NCBI GenBank assembly: GCA_963575715.1
Contig: CAUYTW010000166.1
Span: 1 to 33,640, forward strand
Origin: Gammaproteobacteria bacterium
GTDB lineage: Bacteria > Pseudomonadota > Gammaproteobacteria > CAIRSR01
Direction: 5' to 3'
DNA length: 33,640 nucleotides
In this document: positions 26,748 to 33,597 of the stretch, in pieces
Layout of the letters: every line of letters begins with the position of its first letter
Position numbering within the stretch: position 1 is the stretch's first letter
Notes under the pieces: model-generated
Databases searched by the model: none
What the model was told of the DNA's origin: nothing
What the model saw: only the letters and a program-made list of their open reading frames with translations
Program-made: the position numbers and the translations under genes

Positions 26748-28103
26748 TGATTTACGGCTGTCTTTATCAGTAAGCCATGCATTCACACTCTGTAAATCAG
26801 CCTCATCAAGTTGTCCCGCCGCATGGTTGAGACGCAAAGTATCCAGGACATATTCATAACGTGCCCGCGAGTAATCACGCTCCGCTGCAAAGAGAAGACG
26901 TTGGGTATTGAGTACATCAACGATGGTGCGCGTCCCCACGTTGTAACCCGCTTCTGTGGCCTGGAGGGCGCTCTGGTTGGAAACAACCGCCTGCTTTAGT
27001 GCCTTAACCCGTGAAATCTCCGTCACTACTCCGAGATAAGATTTTCTGGCGGAAAGTATCGTGGCCCGTTGGCTTTGCTCTAGCAGATCCAGCGTGCGGG
27101 CATAGTCTGATTCTGATTGACGTACCCGAGAATTAATTAGTCCGCCCTGGTAAAGAGGCATCGAAAGCTGCAATCCAATAACGGCGCTATCGGTATCGGT
27201 GGTGCCCGCAACACTACCCCCACTAATATTTTGAATCTTGACGCCACCTACTGCGTCAAGGCGCGGATAGTGACCAGAACGTTGCACCTCAATATATTTT
27301 TTTGCGCCTTCCACTTGAAAACGAGCAGCTTCCAAGGTCGGATTGCGTTTGACGGCGATCTCAGCCCAACGATCGGGATCGGCAGGATCAGGAGGAACCA
27401 GCGGCGTTTTTTCGCTCAAGGAAGCAAGATCGCCAGGATAGTTTCCCGTGATTTCACGTAGTGCTTCTTTAACATTGGCGACTTGATTCTCGGCGGCGAG
27501 TTCCTGAGCAACCGTAAGGTCATAACTCGCCTGGGCCTCGTGGACATCGGTAATTGCGATGAGACCCACCGCGAATCGCTGCTTACTTTGTTCAAGCTGG
27601 CGTCCGACCGCACGTTTTTCAGCGCGCACGGTTTCCAGCGCGTCAAGGGCAGCGAGAACATCGAAATAACGCTCCGCTACCCGTAACATCAACGCTTGAT
27701 GGGCAGCGCCATATTCAGCCTCCACCTGGCTTACTTGAAAGTTCGATTTCTCCAGTACCAGCGCTGTTTCTCGATGGTAGATCGGTTGAGTAATGTTGAG
27801 CGCAGCACCATGATCGGAAAAATTTTTCGTTTGACCCGAGCTGGCTCCGCCTTGGCCTAGGGCCGCCGCATTTGCGTAACTGGTTTTTTGACGATTGAAA
27901 TTCAGATCCGCGTTGGCACTAATCGTCGGTAAAAATCCCGACCTGGCCTGAAGCACTACCTCTTGAGTGGAATTCCGCATGGCAGCAGCCGCTGCTAACT
28001 GCGGATCATGCTCCAATGCGAGGCGATAGACTGTCATCAAATCCTCAGCCCTAGAAACAGCGGGCAGAGCCGAAAGCACAACAGCGAACAGAGCAAGAAT
28101 CAC
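26736..28103 (-). CDS. tolC: TolC family outer-membrane efflux protein
   Basis: Trimeric outer-membrane channel for type I secretion and drug efflux. The 455-residue protein has a signal peptide (LALFAVVLSALPAVSRA) and two OEP repeats with long helices; motifs include GFLPTISANADLNFNRQ, QPIYHRETALVLEKS, MPLYQGGLINSRVRQSESDY and AGYNVGTRTIVDVLNTQR. The GTG start at 28103 is fixed by AAGGA upstream and an in-frame stop before it. The last three codons (PHG) and the TAA lie inside the right-end hairpin of element E, so the original C terminus has probably been replaced. Confidence 0.95.
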   Translation of the reverse strand: MILALFAVVLSALPAVSRAEDLMTVYRLALEHDPQLAAAAAMRNSTQEVVLQARSGFLPTISANADLNFNRQKTSYANAAALGQGGASSGQTKNFSDHGAALNITQPIYHRETALVLEKSNFQVSQVEAEYGAAHQALMLRVAERYFDVLAALDALETVRAEKRAVGRQLEQSKQRFAVGLIAITDVHEAQASYDLTVAQELAAENQVANVKEALREITGNYPGDLASLSEKTPLVPPDPADPDRWAEIAVKRNPTLEAARFQVEGAKKYIEVQRSGHYPRLDAVGGVKIQNISGGSVAGTTDTDSAVIGLQLSMPLYQGGLINSRVRQSESDYARTLDLLEQSQRATILSARKSYLGVVTEISRVKALKQAVVSNQSALQATEAGYNVGTRTIVDVLNTQRLLFAAERDYSRARYEYVLDTLRLNHAAGQLDEADLQSVNAWLTDKDSRKSPHG

Positions 28104-28137
28104 TGCTAATCCTTAACTTGTTGATAAATCATGAGTA

Positions 28138-28458
28138 TCAGTAGACGGGCATGGCAGGATCAACATCGCGTGCCCACGCGGCCACGCCTCCAGTCAGATT
28201 GATCACGTTGGTGAAGCCCATATGCTCCAGAAAATAGGCAACTTGATAACTCCGCACTCCGTGGTGGCAGATCACCACCGTTTCGCGGTTTTTGTCAAGG
28301 GTTTGGTAAGAGGTCGGAATTTGGCGCATTGGAAGAAGTTGTGCTCCCTCAAGACGGCATACCTGATATTCCCAAGGCTCGCGTACATCTAATAAAAACG
28401 GAGCCACACGAGCCTGGTTTAGATATTCCTTAAGCTGCATCGGCGAGAGGTGGCGCAT
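28138..28458 (-). CDS. Single-domain rhodanese-like protein
   Basis: Predicted sulfurtransferase of 106 aa with FLLDVREPWEYQVCRLEGAQLLPM and the active-site loop CHHGVRS (Cys64). Single-domain rhodaneses of this type are often found between a Pcm-like gene and tolC in gammaproteobacteria, as here. Substrate unknown. Confidence 0.9.
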   Translation of the reverse strand: MRHLSPMQLKEYLNQARVAPFLLDVREPWEYQVCRLEGAQLLPMRQIPTSYQTLDKNRETVVICHHGVRSYQVAYFLEHMGFTNVINLTGGVAAWARDVDPAMPVY

Positions 28459-28487
28459 GAATAATTCCAGTCTAATAATTCCGGTCT

Positions 28488-29150
28488 TTAAAATAAGAAA
28501 CGCCGCTGGCCGGTCGCGTTCACCAACGGAGTAAGAATGGTTTCAAAAATGTCTTCCCTGGCATAGGCGTCTTCCCCAATTCGCGTCACCAAACATGCTT
28601 TCATTACCGGAGGCACACCAACCACGGCAAACATTCGTCCCCCGGGACGCAGGCTGCGTGAGAACGTGTCAGGTAGTTCAGGCATGGAGCCGGTAAGGAC
28701 AATCACATCATAAGGCGCATGACGATCCCAGCCTGCAGCGGCGTCCCCTTGCTCCAGAGTCACATTAGTGATTCCTAGAGAAGTCAGGCGTTCGTATGCG
28801 CTAGTCACAAAATCGTCATAAATATCGACGCTATAAACATGTTTGGCAAGGCTAGCCAATAGCGCAGTGACAAAACCGCTGCCAGTACCCACTTCCAAGA
28901 CTATATCTGTAGGACGCAACGCCAAAGTCTGAAGCATGCGTCCCTCGACGACGGGAAACATGGTTGCCTGACCATGACCAATAGGAATCTCAATGGCGGC
29001 AAAAGCGAAGTTACGGTAAATTGGTGGTACAAACTTTTCCCTAGGAATGTTTCCTAGTACATCCAACACCTGGGAGTCAAGGACATCCCAAGGCTGTATT
29101 TGTTGTTTCACCATGTTGAAACGAGCATGATCCAAATTAATATTAGGCAT
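28488..29150 (-). CDS. Pcm-like protein-L-isoaspartate methyltransferase family protein
   Basis: SAM-dependent methyltransferase of 220 aa in the Pcm (PIMT) family. SAM motif I is VLEVGTGSGFVTALLA (about 84-99) and motif II is VYSVDIYDDFV. In true Pcm the region after motif zero reads GQTISQP; here it is GHGQATMFPVV, so the substrate-contact residues differ and repair of isoaspartate is uncertain. ATG 29150 (MPNINLDHARFNM) is the family start, with GGAG upstream. The frame runs open to 29417, but that part is the leader containing repeat J2 and is probably not translated. Confidence 0.85.
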   Translation of the reverse strand: MPNINLDHARFNMVKQQIQPWDVLDSQVLDVLGNIPREKFVPPIYRNFAFAAIEIPIGHGQATMFPVVEGRMLQTLALRPTDIVLEVGTGSGFVTALLASLAKHVYSVDIYDDFVTSAYERLTSLGITNVTLEQGDAAAGWDRHAPYDVIVLTGSMPELPDTFSRSLRPGGRMFAVVGVPPVMKACLVTRIGEDAYAREDIFETILTPLVNATGQRRFLF

Positions 29151-29566
29151 TGCCGATGTCTCCAGAGGGTAGGGGTGTTGGAGTCCGCCGCTAATGCTTA
29201 GTCGCCTATCTTCCCTGTTAGGCTCCAACGCATTGCAGCACGGTTCGCGCTTCAGGCGCTGGGTTGGTGCCGTCCGCCACGCGCATGACTTTCGGGCCTG
29301 CTGCCCGTAGCGATCATCTATTTTTTCAGGTCTTCTTGACAAAACTGCATACCCTAGACCCAAAAGTAATGGTAGCGCGAAGCCATCCAAATCGCAAAGC
29401 ACCAACGGAGCGTACAATCAACATCTGCCGCCGACTGCCAGCTCCGCTGCACTACGCAATGGCTTGAATCGTTGGGGTTGCGTGTCATCCATGGCTCGAT
29501 TCACTGTGGGAAAAATCTGAAACAGGTTTTTCTATTATCAAAAAACAGTCAAGCAGGATTTTAGTC
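29151..29566. other. Divergent pcm-flgA intergenic region
   Basis: No gene is supported. The pcm side holds repeat J2 and, upstream of it on the minus strand, further possible stems: CGCTAC pairing with GTGGCG around a CGGGC-agcag-GCCCG hairpin (about 29268-29314), and GGGTCT pairing with AGACC (about 29327-29362). Together these suggest a leader RNA of about 200 bases. The flgA side has AGGA before the ATG; no promoter was recognised with confidence. Confidence 0.45.
29178..29249 (-). repeat. Structured leader repeat, copy J2
   Basis: Partner of J1 (63-134), in the leader of the pcm-like gene. The closing stem TTGGAG/CTCCAA is perfect here. The inner hairpin reads GCCTAAC/GATAGGC against GCCTGCC/GGCAGGC in J1: one changed pair is compensated, one becomes a mismatch. 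The 3' 29 bases are identical in both copies. Confidence 0.6.
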
Positions 29567-30280
29567 ATGCGTTTTCCGTTCAGTTATCCATGCTGCATAT
29601 TTTTATTGAGTTTATTTTGTATCCCACTGACCGCCGGCAGCGCGCAAAACATCCAAAGTCTTGATTCTATAACCACCGCTGTAACTGCATTCCTCAGTAC
29701 GTTGCGAGGCGAAAGTAAATCACCCCCCGTCATCAGCGTGGACTCACTGGATCCACGATTACGTCTTTCCATGTGTGATACCCCACTAGAGGTATCACTA
29801 GCACCCGGTGCCCGTTCAACTGGCAGAATGGTGGTCATGGTGCGTTGTTCCTCGCCCCGTCCATGGTCGGTATATGTTCCCGCAAAAATAGCGATGCCGG
29901 TGTTCGTCGTTGTCGCAGCTCGTCCCTTACTTAGAGATCAAGTAATAACCCCCGCTGATATTGCCGTTGAACAACGAGATTCCAGTGATCTTCCAGCGGG
30001 TTATTTGACGGATCCTAACCAAATCCTCGGCAAGTCACTCACCCGTCCGGCAGCAGCGGGATCGATTTTAATTCCGGGTCAGACCCGTAATCCGATAGTG
30101 ATACGCCGAGGAGAGCGAGTTACTCTCTTGATACAGAGCACGGGACTGACAGTACGCAGCATGGGTGTGGCACTCGCAGATGCCGGTGCCGGGGATCGGA
30201 TCTCAGTGCGCAATGAAAGCTCACGGCGGATAGTCGAAGGTATCGTGGAAAAAGCCGGCGTGGTAGTCATGGAGTGGTGA
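29567..30280 (+). CDS. flgA: Flagellar P-ring assembly chaperone FlgA
   Basis: Periplasmic chaperone needed to assemble the P ring (FlgI). A signal peptide covers about residues 1-25 (CCIFLLSLFCIPLTAGSA). The C-terminal half (about 115-237) is the SAF domain, with RPLLRDQVITPADIAVEQRD and IRRGERVTLLIQSTGLTVRSMGVALADAGAGDRISVRN. Length (237 aa) is normal. AGGA precedes the ATG. It heads the flgAMN group. Confidence 0.94.
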   Translation: MRFPFSYPCCIFLLSLFCIPLTAGSAQNIQSLDSITTAVTAFLSTLRGESKSPPVISVDSLDPRLRLSMCDTPLEVSLAPGARSTGRMVVMVRCSSPRPWSVYVPAKIAMPVFVVVAARPLLRDQVITPADIAVEQRDSSDLPAGYLTDPNQILGKSLTRPAAAGSILIPGQTRNPIVIRRGERVTLLIQSTGLTVRSMGVALADAGAGDRISVRNESSRRIVEGIVEKAGVVVMEW

Positions 30281-30288
30281 TGAGCTTT

Positions 30289-30303
30289 ATGTCTTTAAGA
30301 CAT
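30289..30303. promoter_or_regulatory. Palindrome between flgA and flgM
   Basis: ATGTCTT-T-AAGACAT is a perfect inverted repeat just before the flgM promoter. It may be a regulator site or a weak RNA end. Confidence 0.3.
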
Positions 30304-30311
30304 TAGATTCC

Positions 30312-30338
30312 TAAAGATTTTCTCACCACTGCCGCTAT
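30312..30338 (+). promoter_or_regulatory. Sigma-28 (FliA) promoter of flgM
   Basis: TAAA (30312-30315), exactly 15 bases, then GCCGCTAT (30331-30338), close to the known FliA consensus TAAA-N15-GCCGATAA. flgM is a FliA target in enteric bacteria, so the position fits. Confidence 0.7.
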
Positions 30339-30365
30339 TATCGACATAACTTTGGAGAAACTTTC

Positions 30366-30704
30366 ATGACCATTGAGATCGCCAGCCCCCAAGCGGTAAC
30401 AAAAAACGTCCCAATAAACAAAATCGCCACTCATAATCAAGGGGATCAACGTGATATCCAACGGGTTAATCAACAATCATCGGTTGCCGCTGCCCATGAC
30501 GACCGCGTGATCCTGACAGCGGCGGCTGAACGTCTCCGCCAGGCAGAGGATAGTAGTGTGAAACAGCCTGTTGTTGATACTAAACGTGTGGAAAATATCC
30601 GAGAGCAAATTAATAATGGGACTTACCGCGTCAATGCTTCTCGTGTTGCGGACAAACTCTTTAACTTTGAATCTTCTCTAAATGGTGCCTCTCGGAAACA
30701 TTGA
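30366..30704 (+). CDS. flgM: Anti-sigma-28 factor FlgM
   Basis: Binds FliA and holds late flagellar genes off until it is exported through the completed hook-basal body. The 112-residue protein has a disordered, polar N-terminal half and the conserved C-terminal FliA-binding helices (VENIREQINNGTYRVNASRVADKLFNFE). A GGAGAA ribosome site precedes the ATG and a FliA promoter lies upstream. Confidence 0.92.
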   Translation: MTIEIASPQAVTKNVPINKIATHNQGDQRDIQRVNQQSSVAAAHDDRVILTAAAERLRQAEDSSVKQPVVDTKRVENIREQINNGTYRVNASRVADKLFNFESSLNGASRKH

Positions 30705-30711
30705 GAAACAA

Positions 30712-30801
30712 AAATGGCTTTAGCTACTACTATTAAATAACAGGAGGGCGGCGCTTCCTCACCATGGCAGAAGCCAAGGTTTTCCGCGCCGTACATGCTG
30801 G
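30712..30801 (-). mobile_element. IS200/IS605-like element I (reverse), abutting the flgN start
   Basis: Shortened copy of the family in minus orientation, ending exactly before the flgN ATGA (30802-30805). Read on the minus strand it has the left-end stem GGCGC/GCGCC (plus-strand arms 30750-30754 and 30786-30790) around ACCTTGGC...GCCATGGTGAGGAAGC, then CCCTCCTG, as in E and G. A trace of a CTTTAGC hairpin lies near 30716-30726. It separates flgM from flgN. Confidence 0.7.
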
Positions 30802-30805
30802 ATGA
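30764..30805 (+). CDS. Possible leader mini-ORF of flgN inside element I
   Basis: Encodes MAEAKVFRAVHAG and stops in TGA overlapping the flgN ATG (ATGA). AGGAGG (30742-30747) lies 16 bases upstream. It corresponds position by position to the mini-ORFs before cutA and rluB. Confidence 0.3.
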   Translation: MAEAKVFRAVHAG

Positions 30806-31296
30806 ATCAGCCGTTGAACATGGATTTATTTCCTGGATTAGTTGAGCAATTATCTGCGCAAACAAGTATTGCGGAAGAACTTTTATCACTTTTGGAACAA
30901 GAGCCGACCGTGTTGGCGAGTCGTGATCATCACGACATTGTTGATCTATCTCGTCATAAACAATATCTCGCCGAAAAATTAGCGGAAGAAGAAAATAAAC
31001 GGTGCCATTATTTAGAAACAGCAGGATTGCCAACGGATTTGTTGTTATTGGAAACCGCACTCAGGGAAGCTGGTGCCGAAACAGCAGCCACTGCTTGTCA
31101 AAATCTCAAGCAGTCGGCCGCCGCATGCGCCGAGCATAATCGCAATAATGGAATCTTGGTGGAAAATAGATTGCGTCACGTAGCGCGGGCATTGGAAATC
31201 GTGACAGGACAAAGCAGTGAAACAACTGAAATTACCTACGGCGCGCAGTCTAAACGGCTAGGGCGAGGCAACGGGCGTTCATGGGCAAAAGTGTGA
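30802..31296 (+). CDS. flgN: Flagellar export chaperone FlgN
   Basis: Cytoplasmic chaperone for the hook-filament junction proteins FlgK and FlgL. The 164-residue protein is mostly helical with the FlgN pattern LLSLLEQEPTVLASRDHHDIVDLSRHKQYLAEKL and a C-terminal helix. ATG 30802 is favoured because element I ends there; ATG 30820 (MDLFPG) is an alternative. Neither has a normal Shine-Dalgarno, so initiation may depend on coupling. Confidence 0.85.
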   Translation: MNQPLNMDLFPGLVEQLSAQTSIAEELLSLLEQEPTVLASRDHHDIVDLSRHKQYLAEKLAEEENKRCHYLETAGLPTDLLLLETALREAGAETAATACQNLKQSAAACAEHNRNNGILVENRLRHVARALEIVTGQSSETTEITYGAQSKRLGRGNGRSWAKV

Positions 31297-31320
31297 AAAT
31301 TCAGGATTAAATCAAATTAA

Positions 31321-31358
31321 ATTAAGAATCTCACGAATTTATTCGTGGGATTCTTAAT
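31321..31358. terminator. Long hairpin between flgN and the small membrane gene
   Basis: ATTAAGAATC-t-CACGAAT/ATTCGTG-g-GATTCTTAAT forms a nearly perfect 18-base stem between two convergent genes. There is no long T-run, but position and symmetry suggest bidirectional termination. Parts of it recur at 31805-31818 and about 31909-31919. Confidence 0.6.
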
Positions 31359-31385
31359 CTACGCCAAAATTTCGCCCACGTCCAA

Positions 31386-31730
31386 TCAATGAATAGGTTC
31401 ACCACTGGCATTTAATGCGTGGATATTCCGCTGTACGAAGTCCTGCCCAAAAACTCCACCGAGAACCGCGCTCAACAGTACCAACGGAAGGGAAAGTCCA
31501 GCACCGCTTTCCATTGCCTCTGCGAAACCCGCCCCTTCATACATCATGGTGCTACTGGAAATCAATCCAACCGTTCCACTGGCCAGTACCACGCCGAGCA
31601 CCCCTGCGCCTAACATGGCCAGGTTTTTGTTGAAATTTTCGGACAAACCCCGGGTGTTTTGTGGTTCGGCACCCAGCGCCGGTATGCTTAAACTCAGCAT
31701 CAATACTGTAGACATAAATAATTTACGCAT
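31386..31730 (-). CDS. Small predicted membrane protein, unknown function
   Basis: Not recognised. The 114-residue product has a signal peptide (about 1-20, ending IPALGA), a short polar stretch, a Gly/Ala-rich hydrophobic segment at about 37-60 and a second at about 78-97, then a polar tail. A perfect AGGAGG precedes the ATG, so it is probably translated well. It lies between a strong hairpin and element F, and a 14-base direct repeat (31348-31361 and 31805-31818) flanks it, which could mean it moved as a unit. Confidence 0.7.
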   Translation of the reverse strand: MRKLFMSTVLMLSLSIPALGAEPQNTRGLSENFNKNLAMLGAGVLGVVLASGTVGLISSSTMMYEGAGFAEAMESGAGLSLPLVLLSAVLGGVFGQDFVQRNIHALNASGEPIH

Positions 31731-31764
31731 AATAACCTCCTAAATTATGGCTTAAAAATTTTAT

Positions 31765-31896
31765 AAATTTTTGGCGTGGAAACACTCGATCCTGAAGGGT
31801 CGAAGGATTCTTAATCTAACCATAGCACCCTCCGACGCAGCGGACAATTACATATTTTCTAAACCACCCCATGGCTAAAGCCAGGGGGTTTCAAGG
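31765..31896. mobile_element. Element F: two facing left ends of the IS605-like family
   Basis: On the plus strand TTTAT (31760-31764) is followed by the typical GGCGTGGAAACAC and a CTCGATCCTGAAGGGTCGA hairpin. On the minus strand TTCAT is followed by CCTTGAAACCCCCTGGC-ttta-GCCATGGGG (right boundary at 31896). No internal GCCGG hairpin or right end was seen. It may be the remains of two converging copies joined by deletion. Confidence 0.6.
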
Positions 31897-31900
31897 ATGA
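31871..31900 (+). CDS. Orphan mini-ORF in element F
   Basis: Encodes MAKARGFQG and ends in TGA overlapping an ATGA, as in the cutA and flgN leaders, but the ATG opens only a ten-codon frame and no gene follows on this strand. It shows that the stop-start arrangement belongs to the element and its target, not to the genes. Confidence 0.2.
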   Translation: MAKARGFQG

Positions 31901-31922
31901 ACCCATCTTATTCGTGGGAGTG

Positions 31923-32792
31923 TCAATAAAATCTGCCCCGGCGTCCTCTGTTCTGCTCTACTCCGCTACGCGACGCTGGGGGTCGCTCGCCTTCCTTGGT
32001 TCGCTTCGATGACGCGCGAAACTGACTGGTGTTGGACTGCTTTGGATTGGATATTTCAGTCATTCCGGCCAGTTTCAGTAGACTTTGAACGACATTTAAT
32101 GGTGCCTCTTCCCAGCGGCCGCGATGTAGGCCACGCGGTAGCAGCACGGGTCCAAATCGCACCCGGATAAGTCGACTAACCTGAATACCTTGCGATTCCC
32201 AGAGGCGACGCACTTCTCGGTTACGTCCCTCCTTGAGTATTCCTCGATACCAATGATTCGCTCCTTCCCCTCCAGCATCGATTAGATGCTCAAAATGGGC
32301 CAGACCATCCTCTAAGTCAACCCCAGCGCAAAGGGCTTGCAACTTGGTTGCCTCAATTTGACCCAATACGCGCATTGCATACTCCCGTTCCAGCTCTTGG
32401 GATGGATGCATAAGACGGTGAGCCAGCTCTCCGTCGGTAGTAAGAATGATTAACCCACTCGTATTGAAATCCAGACGCCCTACCGCTACCCATCGACTAT
32501 TACGCGTCATGGGCAGGTGATCAAACAGCGTCGGACGACCTTGAGGATCCTTTCTGGTGCAGACTTCTCCCTCGGGTTTATGGTAAAGCAGTACACGGCG
32601 GCGGCTAGGTTGAGCATGAAGGGTTACAAGCTGGCCATCAATACGAATACGCTCCTGACCAGTTACTCGTTGACCCAAAATCGCTTGTGTTTCGTTCACG
32701 GAAATTCTGCCAGCAGTAATCCATGTCTCGACTTCGCGGCGCGAGCCAACACCTATCCGCGCTAATATTTTTTGCAATTTTTCAGTATTCAT
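31923..32792 (-). CDS. rluB: 23S rRNA pseudouridine synthase RluB
   Basis: Converts U2605 (E. coli numbering) of 23S rRNA to pseudouridine. An S4 RNA-binding domain (MNTEKLQKILARIGVGSRREVE, to about residue 60) is followed by the RsuA-type catalytic domain with GRLDFNTSGLIILTTDG, catalytic Asp108. YRGILKEGRNREVRRLWE and LIRVRFGPVLLPRGL confirm the RluB/RsuA family. The tail (about 245-289) is basic and disordered. ATG 32792 is also the TCAT target of element G; no Shine-Dalgarno is present and a mini-ORF stop overlaps the start as TGATG. Confidence 0.94.
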   Translation of the reverse strand: MNTEKLQKILARIGVGSRREVETWITAGRISVNETQAILGQRVTGQERIRIDGQLVTLHAQPSRRRVLLYHKPEGEVCTRKDPQGRPTLFDHLPMTRNSRWVAVGRLDFNTSGLIILTTDGELAHRLMHPSQELEREYAMRVLGQIEATKLQALCAGVDLEDGLAHFEHLIDAGGEGANHWYRGILKEGRNREVRRLWESQGIQVSRLIRVRFGPVLLPRGLHRGRWEEAPLNVVQSLLKLAGMTEISNPKQSNTSQFRASSKRTKEGERPPASRSGVEQNRGRRGRFY

Positions 32793-32827
32793 CAAAATTC
32801 GACGCGGAAACCCCTGACTTTAGCCAT
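32792..32827 (-). CDS. Possible leader mini-ORF of rluB inside element G
   Basis: Encodes MAKVRGFRVEF and ends in TGA that shares its A with the rluB ATG (TGATG). An AGGAGG (32848-32853) lies 20 bases upstream, too far for a classical ribosome site. It differs from the cutA leader peptide by two Ala-to-Val changes and a lost final Gly. Confidence 0.3.
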   Translation of the reverse strand: MAKVRGFRVEF

Positions 32828-32932
32828 GGGACGGAAGCGCGCGCAGCCCTCCTGTTTTTTTTGTTTTTGAATGAAACGTTGCCAATCTTTCCCGACTGGC
32901 AGCCTATAAGTGGCACAATAATGATGGTTAGA
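32793..32932 (+). mobile_element. IS200/IS605-like element G, abutting the rluB start
   Basis: Directly after TCAT (32789-32792). It has GACGCGGAAACCCCTGAC-ttta-GCCATGGG, CCTCCTGTTTTTTTT and a GCCAATCTTTCCCGACTGGC hairpin, then runs out before the nuclease stop codon. The right-end hairpin is missing, so it is truncated. Confidence 0.72.
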
Positions 32933-33490
32933 CTATTTACGCCAATCCCAAGGGGCCTGATGGAGACCAGGTGTTTTCCAAATGCCGAGTTTTTCGCCTT
33001 GGGCCAAGAGTTCCGTTTGGGGATAAATAGCATCCTTGCAGTATTGCGCATAGACTGCAGCCATTCCGTCACGAACCTGTTGCAAATTGAGGTTAGTTTC
33101 GCCGCGCCAAACCTCACCAACTACTCGACCGTATCTATCCTTGTCGATTTGCTTGAGTCGTACCGATTGCCCAGCCAGGGTTTCAAGGTTGTTGCGGGCT
33201 AATTCACCCCAGGGTGTTTGCCGCATTTCCGGGGCATCAATGCAGTACAAGCGAACTTTATTTTCCGTGCCCCCACAATTGAGTGTCATGGTATCGCCAT
33301 CATAGACTTTTTTTATCAGGCACTCACCCTCCGGGACCAATTTGTACTGCCAACGCTCCCACACCCAATTACCCACCATCAGAGCAACAACCATAGCACC
33401 AGCCAGCACCGGATGATCCTTGGCAAGCGTTTTAACGAATTGATTAACTGTTTTGTTAATGGCAGCTCCACCGAGTCCATTGAGTTTCAT
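32933..33490 (-). CDS. Membrane-anchored thermonuclease (SNase) family protein
   Basis: Predicted nuclease of 185 aa. A hydrophobic segment (about 27-44) probably anchors it in the inner membrane. The staphylococcal nuclease domain (about 55-175) keeps the expected catalytic and calcium residues: Asp64 and Asp66 in VYDGDTMTL, Arg80 and Asp85 in VRLYCIDAPE, Glu96 in PWGELARNNL and Arg122 in DRYGR. Its ATG is the TCAT target of element H, and no Shine-Dalgarno is visible. Physiological substrate unknown. Confidence 0.88.
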   Translation of the reverse strand: MKLNGLGGAAINKTVNQFVKTLAKDHPVLAGAMVVALMVGNWVWERWQYKLVPEGECLIKKVYDGDTMTLNCGGTENKVRLYCIDAPEMRQTPWGELARNNLETLAGQSVRLKQIDKDRYGRVVGEVWRGETNLNLQQVRDGMAAVYAQYCKDAIYPQTELLAQGEKLGIWKTPGLHQAPWDWRK

Positions 33491-33556
33491 CTAAATTCGG
33501 CGCGAAAACCCTGGCTTTAGCCATGAAGCGCCATCCTCCTATTTTTTTGAAATTGA
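33491..33556 (+). mobile_element. IS200/IS605-like element H, abutting the nuclease start
   Basis: Left end only, directly after TTCAT. Outer stem GGCGC (33499-33503)/GCGCC (33528-33532) around CCTGGC-ttta-GCCATG, then CCTCCTATTTTTTTG. One G is missing compared with E and G, so the mini-ORF frame is not preserved. The right part is absent or decayed. Confidence 0.65.
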
Positions 33557-33597
33557 AGTGATACGAGTTATGCAGTTGAAAAATAATTTTTAACGTG

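Noticed and set aside
29151-29417. N-terminal extension of the Pcm-like protein
   Set aside because: The frame is open, but its sequence is that of structured repeat J2 and does not resemble the family; the family start is ATG 29150.
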